A DNA stretch of 64,000 bases. Origin: Lasiosphaeria ovina. Taxonomy: Eukaryota > Ascomycota > Sordariomycetes > Sordariales > Lasiosphaeriaceae. How positions within the stretch are numbered: position 1 is the stretch's first letter; each line of letters begins with the position of its first letter. The position numbers were made by a program, and so were the translations under genes. This document shows positions 46,945-59,475 of this stretch, piece by piece. Location: positions 1,178,001 to 1,242,000 of the forward strand of contig JAULSN010000006.1 in assembly GCA_033439765.1 (NCBI GenBank), in the 5' to 3' direction. Below the pieces are notes generated by a model. It did no database searches and was not told the DNA's origin. It saw only the letters and a list, made by a program, of their open reading frames with translations.

Positions 46945-49905
46945 ATACCGAGATCCCCCGAAGAAGCCGCTACTACTATATAGAAGGCTAGAATTAAAGT
47001 TAACTATAACCCTATGGCGTTGGACGCTATAATACCGCCGTAAGATAAGATTATAATATAGTACCCTAATCTAATACGAATAGGAGTAGTACGCGGAGCG
47101 TCGCGCCTATCCCTTAATATTACTAACCCGCGTACTACTATCGATGAAAACGAGACCCAACTCGAGTTCTATAAGCGAGTTATTATAGCCGAAATACCCG
47201 GGGAACGCTTCGAGATAACGACCGACTAATAGCGTACTAATACCGTACTTTATATAAGTAAAATCGCCGAGTATTACGGTCGCCGAGCGATTATAGGAGT
47301 AGCTTTTTATTTCTACCCGATAACTAATAAAGGTATCGATACTTAGCCCGCTTTTAATAGACTCTACTTATAAGACGACTTCGCCCGTATAATAAAAGAT
47401 AATAAAGACGCTATATACTAAGAATTCAAGTTCCGAGCTATTACTATAGCCGCTTTTCGAGCCTAGAACGCCGAATTACTAACTACCGCTAGCCGACTAG
47501 ATACTAACTAGGAACTTCTTTTCTAATAGACTAAAGTATTTACCTAGAATATTAAAGAGGTATTAAAGAACCCTAACGTCGCTCTTAGCGATACCTAAGC
47601 CCATATCGCTAGCTTAGAGTAAGAATTATAAGATAAGGTCGCCGATATGTTCGACCTCTAATAGACGATCGCCGAGTAAGCCGTCGAGAATCGTAAGCTT
47701 AAGAACCTAAATACTCCGAACCCGACTCTATCGGTTACTTCTATTCCCGACCCCTCGACTACGATTAATATTAATATTAGTACTTAAAATACTATTAGGA
47801 ACCGTAGCCGCCTACCCCGTACTATACCGGCCCTATTAGAGACCTCGACCTAACGAGCTACCCGTTCCGTAAAGATTAATAGCCTAAAGCCCTAAAACGC
47901 CGACCCCGACGTAGATAAGGTGGAATTCGAGATCTTTTATCGATACTTAATAAATAAGTTAGAAGGTAACGCTAACTACTTTACTACCGACCGCGTACGT
48001 ATAGCGTATATTAAGAACTATTTAGTAGGTATAGCCTTAGATACGATTAATCCTTATATATCGAATAACTACCTTAAATTAATTATTACTAGTAATACCT
48101 TACTTGATCTTATCTAGTCCGAATAGTATAACCCGAATCGCCTTAAGACCGCTTAGGATAACTACGATAAGTTAGCTATAGAAAACGTTAGTAACGACTA
48201 TATTAAGTTTAAGAATAAGTTTATTCGTTTAGTAAGTAAGGTCCGTAAACCGAAGTCGGAATAGATTATAGAGTTCTACCGTAAGATTCACCCTAGCTAT
48301 ATTACTACTATAATACCTATATTCTTAGCCCCGGACGCTACTTTCGAGAGTATCGCTAAGTATGGATAAAGTATTACCCGAAACTTTACTAACGTATATT
48401 AGCGAAAAGAGGCTAAGTAGAAGGACCTAGTTCCTACCATAAAGAAAGACAAGACTCGCTATAGCGGTAGTTACCGCCCTAATACCCCTATTAGGAACCT
48501 GAAGCTAGTAGCCTCGGGTAACTCCCCGTCGCTTCCCCTACGTCCTAATAAGACCGAAGCTATATAGCTTATTAAGGAAGGTTGTTACTTCGTATACCGC
48601 GAGAAAGGCTACGTCTAGAATAATTACCCGCTTAAGGAGTAAGCTCGTCGCTAATAGGAAGCTAAAATCCGAGCTATTATATAGTAATTTAATTCGGACT
48701 CGGAGGAAGATAGTAGCTAGTCTTCGTTAATAAGCGATAATAACGATACCGATATCGAGTTAATAAACTAGGTACCTTAGGAAATAAAGACTCCTTCCTA
48801 GGGAATATATCCCTAAGATCGACGAAGAAGAAGATAGGATTAAGTATACTAAGATAAGGTATTTCGTTAGAATAATTAAGTAATAGTTCCTTTAATATTA
48901 GCCCCTTTATTGGTAGAGGTTCCTTCCTCTATAATTATAATATAGCTAATAATGGATTTTCTCTTTCTACTTCTAACGTATTAATGGATATAGGAGTAGA
49001 TAGTTATATATTTATAAGCCCTAGATTTACTAAACGAATAGTAAAGTACCTATAGTCCGATTAACTAGATAACTTTCGTAAGAGAGGAGTTTCTAACTAT
49101 TAAGGTAAGCCTATATAGGATATTAATAGGCTAGTACGAGGGTACTTCTATATATAAGGGTAAACTATTTATAATAAATAGATAATCGTACTCGAGATAA
49201 GGTACGATATCCTTATTAGTAAGAACTAGTTCGCGTACTACGATATATAGGCGGACTATATAAAGTAACGCCTACTATTCCCCCCCGACTAGAACGTCGA
49301 CCCGCGGTACTAGATAGATATCCCGGTCGGGAAGACTAAGCTTCTTAAGAGTAAGAGCTATTAGGAGGATATAGTACGGAGGTAATAGGCTATAGACGCC
49401 GAGGATAAACGACGTTGAGATAGACGTAGTATCCGTAATCGAATTAAGATCCTAAAGTAATAAGCTATTAAACTAGAACCTACTACTTCTCCTACGCCTA
49501 CCCCTACTACTCCCTATCTAAAGAAAGTTCGCTTCCTTAACTAATAACCCCGGAGGTCGTCGTCTAGTAACTTCTAGTAACGCGAGCTAAACCGTATAGA
49601 GCGGGAACTCTATAACGGTAGTAGTAACGATAACGAGGAAGGTTAACTAAGCCTACTAGAACTAAGTTAACTAAAGGTAACGATTACTTCCTTATACCCG
49701 GAAACGGATATTCGCGGGCGATATAAGATAAAGCGAGACGTTATTAGCTAATATAAAGAGCGTATACCTAACCTATATATAGTTAGAGCTATATCGTTCC
49801 TTAAGACGGCCTATAAGGCGTAGGACTCTATCTATATTATATTATTATATAAGCTAGACCGGTATATCCAGGACCGCCGGGAATAATAATTACTAAAAGA
49901 CGATA
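46945..49905 (+). pseudogene. A2 gag-protease-pol start, RIP-inactivated
   Basis: The gag start codon is changed to ATA at 46945 (A1 keeps ATG in the same place). A gag core fragment without stops lies at 47920-48117 (EFEIFYRYLINKLEGNANY). A zinc-knuckle-like region, Cys partly replaced by Tyr, is near 48580-48640. The protease motif LMDIGVDSYIFISP is at about 48975-49030. Ends in the region matching A1 near 26,400. Confidence 0.85.
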
Positions 49906-49911
49906 TAAATC

Positions 49912-50218
49912 TGTTGAAGAGGTTATATCGATAGAGCATTAATTAGTTTTCAAGCAGTTGGAAGAGTGGTAGTTATGGAAAGGTTTTAACGGAAGGTAAG
50001 GTTTGGAGCTTCCGTGAGATAGATTCGAAGGCGGTGAAGGATGGCAGAATGGATGATAATGAAGAGCAGAAAAATGGAGCAGAATGGTATTTAGATTGTT
50101 GTGATTGGTCGAAGACTGATTGAGATGTTCTTTTTCTAAATACAAAGGTGGGAAAATGGTCCCCTTATTATACCAGCTTGTGTGGACTCGGTTGAACGGA
50201 ACTCGGCTCTGTTCAACA
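49912..50218 (+). repeat. LTR E
   Basis: 307 bp with terminal inverted TGTTGAA...TTCAACA. Inserted in A2 pol after AAATC; the base after its right end is CTTCG, so no matching TSD remains. Little RIP. No second copy in the window; the orientation is a guess. Confidence 0.6.
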
Positions 50219-50543
50219 CTTCGAACAACGGTCTGAAGCCAACAGAGGATCGTTGGCCAAGGTCGTAGCCGGCCCGGCAGGGCCTGCGGCTAGTTGGCCC
50301 GGGCCTGTTGCAGGTGGCCGGCAGGTGGCCCGGTCCGCGGCCAGGTGGCCCTGTGAGCGGCCTGGCTGTTGGAACCGGTTGCCTGAAGGTCGCCTACTGC
50401 CCTGGCCGTGCGGGGCCAACACCTGTGGCAGTTGGATCGATTCCAAAGACCGTATACGCGGGGCATTGAGTGGTTGTGGTTGCATTACGTTGTGTAAGGT
50501 GTAAGTCGTTGTGTATGTAAGCTTTGCAGCTTATATAAGATTG
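50219..50543. other. GC-rich unmutated stretch next to LTR E
   Basis: About 300 bp rich in GGCC and GTGGCC words, in sharp contrast to the AT-rich surroundings. Short frames on both strands (83-90 residues) have no recognisable domain. May be internal sequence of the E element or a captured fragment. Confidence 0.4.
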
Positions 50544-50832
50544 CTTATGTAAGAGACCCACAATTATTTATAGTTGTATTATTACGTAAGCAGTATAAAT
50601 ATATTTATTATATATTTTTACCTCTTATAGTTCTTTTTATATCGTTTATTTTATATAAGGTAAAAAATATATATATTAAAAACCAACACTTATGTAAGGA
50701 CCCACAATTATTTATAGTTGTATTATTACGTAAGCAGTATAAATCTATTTATTATATATTTTTACCTCTTATAGTTCTTTTTATACCGTTTATTTTATAT
50801 AAGGTAAAAAATATATATATTAAAAACTAACA
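50544..50832. repeat. Two tandem AT-rich units of about 145 bp
   Basis: Units 50544-50688 and 50689-50832 start CTTATGTAAG and end AACYAACA. They differ by a few C/T changes. Each contains TATTACGTAAGCAG and a long TATATATT run. Part of a further copy (CTTATATAAGATTG) precedes them. Confidence 0.85.
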
Positions 50833-52367
50833 AATTCTTATTCTTTATCTAACTCGCTAGTATCGATACCTTCAAAGTCGATTAAGAATAAGGCGAAGTC
50901 CTCTCCTTCTCTACCTTATACCTATATATAGCGTCGCTACTAGTTTTTCTTTAGTTAGCGTTTAGCGATCGGGTACTTCGTAGACTAATAGCCCTATTTT
51001 CCGTATATAAAGTACTTCTTAATCTTATTAAATAGGTTACGGGTTCCGTTATTATATAATCTTCCGCCTCTCTGGCTCGGTATAAAGCTTCCTCTACTAG
51101 GTCGTCCTCCTTCATATCTTCGGTTAACCTAGTATTAGTAAGGGCCTTCTGATTCATTAGTACGATACTATTAGAGGGAGGCCTTCTTAAAGCGTATATA
51201 TACGCCGATTACGTTCCTCAGTTCGGTAATAACGCTCTCGAATATAGAAGCCGGTTTTATCGATACTAGCTTACATACTTCAATACCCTAGTATACGTTA
51301 AGTAACTATTCGGCCAGATCTTCATCTATTTAGTATATACCTACGGGCGTTCTGCCTACGAGCCCTTTAAAGATCTTCTATAGCTTATTAACGAGGATAT
51401 CGAAGTACTATAATAGGTCTTTATCGGGGTTTTCTTTAATAGTACGAGCGAAGGTTATTAATCGCTACTCTTAGAGGTATATCTAGCGATCCTTAGTAGA
51501 GTGGAAAAACGCTCTAGTATAGTCGATTATCTCGTTAAAGGTAAGGTCTTCCTATATTAATCGGTCAAAGTAGAACTACTTAGCTCTATCCTTTAGTATA
51601 ACTGAGTATACCCTATAGTATAGTTGCTATAGGATACTGATAATTTGATAATACGCTACGAAGATCTTAACCTTTGAGTCTAGAATATCGTAGTATTCGC
51701 CTCCAAACTTATCCTCGTTAGTATATATCTTTGCGAGTTCCGCCAGCATTCGTGCCTATAGTAGTTATACTACGTTACTCAGGTATGAAGGTATCTCGAG
51801 GGGTTCGTCTTTATTAGTTAGGTCTACCCGGGGTACGCTCGATCATTCTGAGAAAGGGGGAGGTATCGAGCCTTCCGTATTCTTAATATTCTTTACTACT
51901 AGGGTAAAGGCTCTCTCGGTAACGGCCTTATTGGTTTCTTTATTAGATAAAGTATTATAGAATAACTAGAACTTATTTCTACGGTTCTTACTATACCGCT
52001 TAGCCTCCTCTTCAGGCCATTCAGGAGCTTCTTTATACTAAGCTAATATAGCGAGCTACTATAATACTAGTCCATCGTTACTTATATATATACCGTAGTC
52101 GTTGAGGAACTATTTGAGGGTGGTACGGAGGGTCTTATCGAGGGCTTTAAAGTGGTTCTCTTTCTATTTAATAAAGTCTATTCTGAATATTACGAACAGG
52201 GCCTTATCTCGTAGTTCGAAGCTCTCGTATACTTCAATACAGTCGACCAGGTAAGTATTGAGTCTCTTAAGCGTAAGCTGGTCCTCGTCTTCGGGGTCGA
52301 AGTCTTGGCCCTACCAGTCGGGGTCGATGATGGTAGCGATACGGCTGTTCGCGCGTAGGGCCGTCAT
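50833..52367 (-). pseudogene. Copia-type gag, RIP-inactivated
   Basis: Starts at ATG 52367 (MTALRANSRIATIIDPDW) and runs through DPEDEDQLTLKRLNTYL and FELRDKALFVIFRIDFI to a zinc-knuckle region near 50960-51030 (KKYFIYGK-stop-GY-stop-STKYP). There the family has CFxCGKxGCWSTKH. Cys and His are now Tyr, and Trp and Gln are stops. The AT-rich tandem repeat cuts it. Confidence 0.72.
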
Positions 52368-52512
52368 CTTGCTTGCTTTTGTCCAGGGACCTTGATTAGC
52401 TGGGTAGGGTCAAGCCTTTCTTTCTAGCTGGTTAGGTCCTTCGCGAGGGGTTGGTTGCGTGATGGACGTAGGTAGCCAAGTAGGGCGCAAGGCCTTTCTT
52501 TCGACTGCCCTT

Positions 52513-52756
52513 TGTCACGGCACGGCCGAACTGAGGTCCGTGGTGCCGCAACCATGCCCTAGCTGCAAGCCCTGATGTGAAGGCCCCACTCCTCCCAATC
52601 GGGACTAGGGCCACGACCCCGCACACCACCACAAAACTGCCAGCCTGTAGGGCACGCAGGCTTCTTCTTTTCCTTTTCCTTTCTTTAGCTTAGTTATCTA
52701 CGAATCTAGTCACTATTTACTTATAGCCTCGCCTCTTATATATGCCTGCCTTCATA
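52513..52756 (+). repeat. 5' LTR of B2
   Basis: 244 bp, TGTCACGGCACGGCC to GCCTTCATA; retains many CpA and TpG sites. Confidence 0.93.
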
Positions 52757-52917
52757 TTTAACTAAGCTCGTTTCCTTTGCCTAGGAAGGCCCAAATAATA
52801 TCCCACCCTTAATTGACGATCGCGTACGACTACGCGAGAAGAATCGTCAGGAACCCAGAACCCCCTAGAACTAATACGCGGCGCGATCGCCACGTACCAC
52901 CGACATCATGCCCTAGA

Positions 52918-55900
52918 GCACTTCGATATCGAAGCCTAAGCGCGAGCGTACTTAGTAGGAGGTTAGGTTTGACTTAGAAGCCGTAGAGAGCTTCATTAAT
53001 AGCGACAAGCGTCGACCTAATACCTCGCTACGTCGAAGATCGACGGTAGTCGGTATTAGTATCGATTACGCTATAGCAACTACCTAAGGAAGTCCCTAGG
53101 GCAGTCGTTCAGGAACACCTGAACTAGAGAACCTATCGGAATGGATCTAAGGAATAAAGGGTCTTCTTCCCGATATTCGTTTTACTAATACGATAGAAGA
53201 CCTAGTTAAAGACCTAGTAGCCCGACTATAGACCTTAGTAGACGTTAACCCCTAGAGCGGAAAAACGGCCCTAGTTATTCCCTTCCAGGTTCTTATAGAA
53301 GCTAACGAGGGTTAGATCCCTTTCGAAGGCTAGATAGATTATAATAACTTTACTAAGCTAGTCTATAAGTACCTAGAGAGTATATTTATTAAGTTCAAGT
53401 TACGCTATAATATAATAATCGCCTATAAGTAGTAGGTAATAGACCTCTATTCGGTCGCTATCGACCTCGACCGTACTATCGTATAAATATAATAAGATAA
53501 CTCTTTTTTTAGCCTTAATTAACGATTAGGCTAAGCGTCTTAAGGATAAACTCTTTAGTACTATAAATAAGAAAGAAGATATCTAGGAGTAAGTAGTAAG
53601 TCTTTAAGGAGATAAGAAGAAACTGAGTAAGCAAATTATAAGCCTTAACGCCGTAATCGCGACCTATCTTATTAATATATTCCCGAACCTACGTACTACG
53701 GAAGGTCCTCCTACTCCCTTAAGATAGAGATCTACTAGCCGTAGAGTTACCCCCCTTACTAATATAACGGAGGTCTTAGCCAGATCTAAGATAGATCGTA
53801 GTACCAAAATGACCGACCCCCCGGTCTTCTTAGTAGATAAGTCCAAGGATTAGGTAACCTTTAATATATAGTACTAATTAATAGAGAATAAGTTAGAGGG
53901 AAATAAAGACTACTTCGTTACCGATAGGACTAAAGTCTTTTATATCTAGGGATGACTAGGTAGAGACGTAGCCCTAAACCTCCTTCCTTATATAAGAACG
54001 GGCACCCCCAACTAGATTACTACTTTAGAGGAATTACTAAGTTACCTATAGAATAAGTACTACGACTAATTTGAGGAAGACGAAGCCCTATCTAAGTACG
54101 AGAAACTAGTCTTTCGACCTAGAGATGACTTTCCTAAGTTTAAGAATGAGTTCGTTCGCTTAGCTAAGTAATACCAGAAGCCTAAGTCTAAGTAAAAGCG
54201 CGAGTTTAAGCGTAAGTTAACTACTATACTCTAGACTAACCTTATAGTCTTTTACGAAGACCCTGGTATTAATTTCGAGAAGTATACTCGCTTAGCCTTA
54301 GCTATATCCCTAAGTCTTAAGTAAGGATAGGAGCGTCGGAAGGATACCCCTTCCGGAGCTAAGAATAGTAATGGTAACGTAAGGCGTACCCCTACTACGT
54401 AGCCTACGGCCAAAGGATCCGGACCGTTAAGAAGCCGACTTAGTAAGGAAGAAATCGCCCAATTTATTAAGGAGGGTCGTTACTTCTATTACCATAACCT
54501 CGGACATACTAAGTTAGAGTACCCCGAGAAAACCGCTATAAATAAGGTAGCTTAGGATAAAAAGAAGCCCTTAGTAGCCTCCATTAGCAAGAGTAAGAAT
54601 AAGAAGGAGAAGCCGGCCGATACGGATTCCGGTTCTACTAGCTCCGATACTTCTAGCGATTCGGAAAACTAGAGACCCTAGGGAATATAAACTCCCTCCT
54701 AGGGAAGGTATCCTTAATATATTACGATTTAGGTAAATTTATTAATTAGAAACCCTTATTAGGGGGACCTAAGTTCCTCGCGGATTATACTATAGTAAAT
54801 AATAGAATATCTTTATCTACTACTAATATACTTATAGATATAGGAGTAACCGGGTATATCTTTATCGGTATCCCCTTTACTAAACGATTAAGGAAATTTC
54901 TCCACCTCGACCGAGTTAAGTACGCCACTAACCCCGCCTAGATAGGAGGGTACGACGGGAGTAGAAAGTAGAAGATTAATAGTATCCTCTATAGAGATAT
55001 TAAGATCTAAGGCCGGACTTTCCGATATAAGGCGATAATCGTTACCGGTAATAACTACGACCTTATTATCGGAGATAAGTTTCTAGAAAAATATAATATT
55101 AAGACTAGATCCAAGACTAAAGTCCTCGAGTTCCCCGAAGACCTCCCTTTAGACCCCCCTATATAGACTACTATATCGATAGACCATATAACCGACTCTC
55201 TATCTGACCCATCTTATTAAGCCGATATAGACCGCCGGAATATACTACTAGAAAAGGAGATTAAGAAATAAAGGGATAGAGAAGTAATTAAGAAGAGGCT
55301 CTAAGAACTCGAGAACTAGAAAGCGGAACGAGAAATACTCCCTTTAATAACCCCGAGACCTAGATCGCCCTAAGGACCGGTAACTATCCTTTAGAAGTTA
55401 AGTAAGAAGAAGAGAAAGAAGGTCTTATAGGACGAAGGTCTAGAGGTAATAGAACGGGACCTTTAGTAGGAATTACTACTAAAGAACCTAGAGGCCCCCG
55501 ACCTAGCTACCTCAAGAAGGAACCTAGCTAGGGACCGAAAACTAGACTACCCTCTAGAAGATAAGTTCGGGAGGTATAGGATATAGCAAGACTATATTAG
55601 CTAATATAAGGAACGCCCTCCTGATATCGCCGTAGTGAACGAGGCAACCTTTACGATCTATATAAAAAAGACCCCTACTATATATACTAGCCTCTAGGAG
55701 ATTTAGTAAATCATTAAGGTCAAGCGGACACCCCTCGGCGATCCAGGACTACTAGATCCCTTAGCTTAAGATAAATAGAACCTTAGGGAGTAAGCCCTAA
55801 AACTCGTCCTACCGGTCTATTATAACTACCTCGACGTATTTAGTAAAGCTACCTCCGATAAGTTGGCCGAGTACCGGGGGACGTACGACTATTAGATTAC

Positions 55901-58830
55901 CCTCTCTAAAGGTAAAGCCCCTAAAGACTTAGGGTATAGTCTACTCTATAAGATATCCCTAGAGGAATTAGAGATCGCCAAATAATATATTATAGAGAAC
56001 CTAGTAAAGGGATTTATTACTAGTAATTTAGTAGCCTAGGTAGCGTTAATATTACTCGCTCTAAAGCTAGGAGGCGGAATACGCTTCTACGTAGACTACC
56101 AGAGACTTAATACGATAACGAGAAAGGATCGATATCCCCTACCACTTATTAACGAGACTATAACTCGTATCGGGAAAGCCAAAATCTTTACTAAGATCGA
56201 TATTAGGCAAGCCTTCTATAAGATCCGGATACGCCTAAAGGACGAGGACCTTATAATCTTCCGGACGAGATATAGGGCCTATAAATACCGGGTCTTACTA
56301 TTCGGCCTAACTAACGGCCTAGCAACTTTCTAGCGATATATTAACGAGATCTTATTAGGATACCTGGACGACTTCTATAGCGCCTATATCGATAATATCC
56401 TTATCTTCTCTAAGAACCCCGAAGAGTACGAGGCCTATATAGCTAAAGTCCTATATCGCCTGAGATAAGTAGGACTCTAAGCCGATTTGAAGAAGTACGA
56501 ATTCTACGTTACTAAAACCAAGTACCTAGGATTTATTATCTCTACGATTAGGATAGCGGTAGACCCCGAGAAAGTAGTTACTGTTAGGGACTAGAGCGTT
56601 CCCCGTAACCTCAAAGGAGTATAGTCATTCCTAGGATATTATAACTTCTACCGGCGCTTCGTATAGAATTATAGCCGTATCGCTAAACCCCTAACTAGCT
56701 TAACGAGGAAAGGCTAGGTATTTAAATAGTCCGAAGATTATTAAGTAGCCTTCGAAGAGCTGAAGGATAAACTCATATCCGCCCCGATACTTTAGTACTT
56801 CTCTTACGAGCTACCGACCCGGATAGAAACCGACGCGTTAGGAGGTGTCTATATAGGAGTACTATCCTAACTATAGACGGACGATAAGGAATAGTATCCT
56901 ACTATATTCTATTTAGAAACTATATACGGAGCCGAGTTAAACTACCTAATTTACGATAAAGAGTTAATAATAGTCGTTAGAGGGTTAATAGTTTAGAGAG
57001 CCGAGCTAATAGGACTCCGAGATCAGCCCTTTACTATTATTATAGACTATAGGGCTTTAGAATACTTCGGTATAAAGAGACTCCTAAACTCAAGGCAAGC
57101 CAGATAGGCCGATCTTATATCCCAATACCATTTCCAGATTACCTATCGACCAGGAACCGAGAATATAGCCATAGACGTACTATCTCGAAAGTCGGAAGAT
57201 ATCAAGACCTAGAAGGAGAAGTAAGAGCTATAAAGGACTATATAGATATTCAAGCTTATAGGAGTAGTAACCACGATATTAACTTTATAAGCCCCTATAG
57301 CTATATCTATTATCGATAAAGACGTCGAGCCCCCTTCTTTATTAGGTTATAAGATAATCGATACTCTACTATAGTATAATAAGAACGACCCCGAACTCGA
57401 TATCTACCGTACAAAGGCGAGATAGGGTATTAACGGTTTCTCTATATTAGAAGACCGTATCTTATTATATAAAGGAAGACTAGTCGTACCCTCCGGAGGG
57501 GAACTAAATCTAAGAATTAAGGTCATTTACGAAGTATATTCAAGGATACCCTCTATATACCCCGGGAGAAATAAGACCCGCCGAATAGTCTCGAAACTTT
57601 ATTAGTAGCCCCGGCTAATAGGATTAGTCGACCGATTCATCGAGAACTGCCTATACCAATCTAGTAAGAAGCCCCGTAGTAAGACCCCGGGCCTCCTTAA
57701 GCCCCTCCTAGTACCCCTTCATAGATAGAGGTCCCTAGTAGTAGACTTCTATAAGATGCCCGAGGATAAGTATACTAAGAATAACGCCCTAATAGTAATT
57801 AATAGGCTAAGTAAGGCCGCCTAGATAATCCCTTATAGGGACTCCGCTACGGCCAAGGATACTACTCTAATATACTACGAAGGACCCTTCAGAATCCTTG
57901 GACTCCCCGACGAAATAATTAGCGATAGGGGACCCCAATTTATCGTAGACTTTATAGACGAAGTGTCTAAGATCCTAGGAATTAAGTGGAAGTTATCTTC
58001 CTTAGGGTATTCCCAAACTACGGGCCAAGTCGAGATTATAAACTAATACCTTAAATAACGACTTCGACCGTTCGTGAACTACTACCAAAATAACTAGTTA
58101 AGAACGATCCCCGCTATGGACTTCGCCCAAAATAGCCTACCGTACGCTAGTACGGGAATAGAACCTCACGAGGTGCTATTCGGATTCGAAATACCCACCT
58201 AGTACGATTAGACCAAACGTACTAAGCTAGCGGGCTTACTAACTAGGGAGAAGCTAAATAGGGAAGACGCTTAGGATACTCTAAGAACGATATAGAAGTA
58301 CGTCGACTACGCTAGGGAGATAATCTAAAAGGTATAACAAGTATAGGTTAACCAAGCTAATAAATATCGCCGGGAACCGGACTTCGGCACTAGCGATAGA
58401 GTATTTATTATTAAGAAGAATTAGTCTACGGATAGACCTAGCGATAAGCTAGATTTCCCCCTTATACGATAGTACTATCGGATCGTCGAGATGGTTGGAC
58501 ACTCCTATAGATTAGAGGTTCCTACTAGCTGGAAGGCAATAGATATGTTCTATATAGATAGGCTTAAGCGTTATACTAATAACCCACTACCAGGACAAGA
58601 AGTAGAGAATCCCTTAGAGATGGTTAATGAGGAGGAAGAATGGGAAGTCGACCGCATATTAACCTCAAGAATAATATATGGCCGCCTCGAGTACCAAGTA
58701 TAATGGAGAGGCTAGGACCCAGATCCGACGTAGTACCTAGCTAGGAACTTCAAGAACGCCCCTACGAAGCTACACGAGTTCCACGAACAATACCCCGACC
58801 TAGTAGGGCCGCCAAAGCGCCTATAGCAAT
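52918..58830 (+). pseudogene. B2 gag-pol, RIP-inactivated
   Basis: Gag ATG at 52918 followed at once by a stop (CCC TAG). Same domain order as B1. The zinc knuckle cysteines are changed to tyrosines near 54475-54530. Reverse transcriptase YIDNILIFS is at 56385-56411. The integrase C-terminal part has a stop-free run 58491-58703 (YRLEVPTSWKAIDMFYIDRL). The chromodomain (EEEWEVDRILTSRIIYGRLE, DPDPT, FHEQYPDLVGPPKRL) is at about 58632-58820. Confidence 0.9.
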
Positions 58831-58939
58831 AGACAACTATATATATAGCCGATAAGATAGCCGACGACCACGATAACGATGATAGACCCGTCAATACGGG
58901 CGAGCGCAAGCTACGAAGATTAATAAGGAAGAAGTAATC

Positions 58940-58974
58940 ACAAGTTCGAGCCCTGCGCGATCTAACATTTTTTA
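58940..58974 (+). pseudogene. tRNA 3'-half remnant in B2
   Basis: ACAAG-TTCGAGC-CCTGC, then GCGATCTA and CATTTTTT. Same module as in B1, with the CCTGC strand less mutated. Confidence 0.6.
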
Positions 58975-59017
58975 TTCTTTATGAATAAAGGACCCTACGC
59001 GCGGGAGGGGGGGGTAA

Positions 59018-59261
59018 TATCACGGTACGGCCGAACTGAGGTCCGTGGTGCCGCAACCATGCCCTAGCTGCAAGCCCTGATGTGAAGGCCCCACTCCTCC
59101 CAATCGGGACTAGGGCCACGACCCCGCACACCACCACAAAACTGCCAGCCTGCAGGGCACGCAGGCTTCTTCTTTTCCTTTTCCTTTCTTTAGCTTAGTT
59201 ATCTACGAATCTAGTCACTATTTACTTGCAGCCTCGCCTCTTGTATGTGCCTGCCTTCACA
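59018..59261 (+). repeat. 3' LTR of B2
   Basis: 244 bp, TATCACGGTACGG to GCCTTCACA, after polypurine tract GCGGGAGGGGGGGGTAA. Confidence 0.93.
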
Positions 59262-59475
59262 CCCTTGAGGTCTTCGTCTCGGTTGTCCCGTACGTTGAAG
59301 AGCCTCTCTCGCGCTCGTAGTTCTATGTTCAATTGAGCTTTCTACGTATTCAGTGCTCTCTCGAATATAGTCCTTCGTGCCGCTTCCTGTCCAGCGATCG
59401 TGGGGACCACGATCACTGCCGCTATCGGACTCCTTGCTGTTCTGCGGTTAGCCTAGTCGGTCAACCACTAATCAG
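59262..59475 (-). other. Leader of element G between its 5' LTR and B2
   Basis: Unmutated, GC-moderate sequence. On the minus strand one frame stays open (QNSKESDSGSDRGPHDRW) and continues past the B2 insertion at 52512. Untranslated leader or gag upstream frame; not clear. Confidence 0.5.

Larger units (their letters stand above)
46564..49911 (+). mobile_element. Partial chromovirus A2 (5' part)
   Basis: Second copy of family A, plus strand, with the 5' LTR, gag and protease, ending inside pol where LTR E begins. The rest of the element and its 3' LTR are missing. Confidence 0.9.
52513..59261 (+). mobile_element. Full-length chromovirus B2
   Basis: 6,749 bp, 244-bp LTRs, perfect CCCTT duplication (52508-52512 and 59262-59266). 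Inserted in the leader of element G, opposite strand. About the same age signature as B1. Confidence 0.95.

Noticed and set aside
50544..50832. CRISPR-like or satellite array
   Set aside because: Only two full units with no spacers; does not meet either definition.
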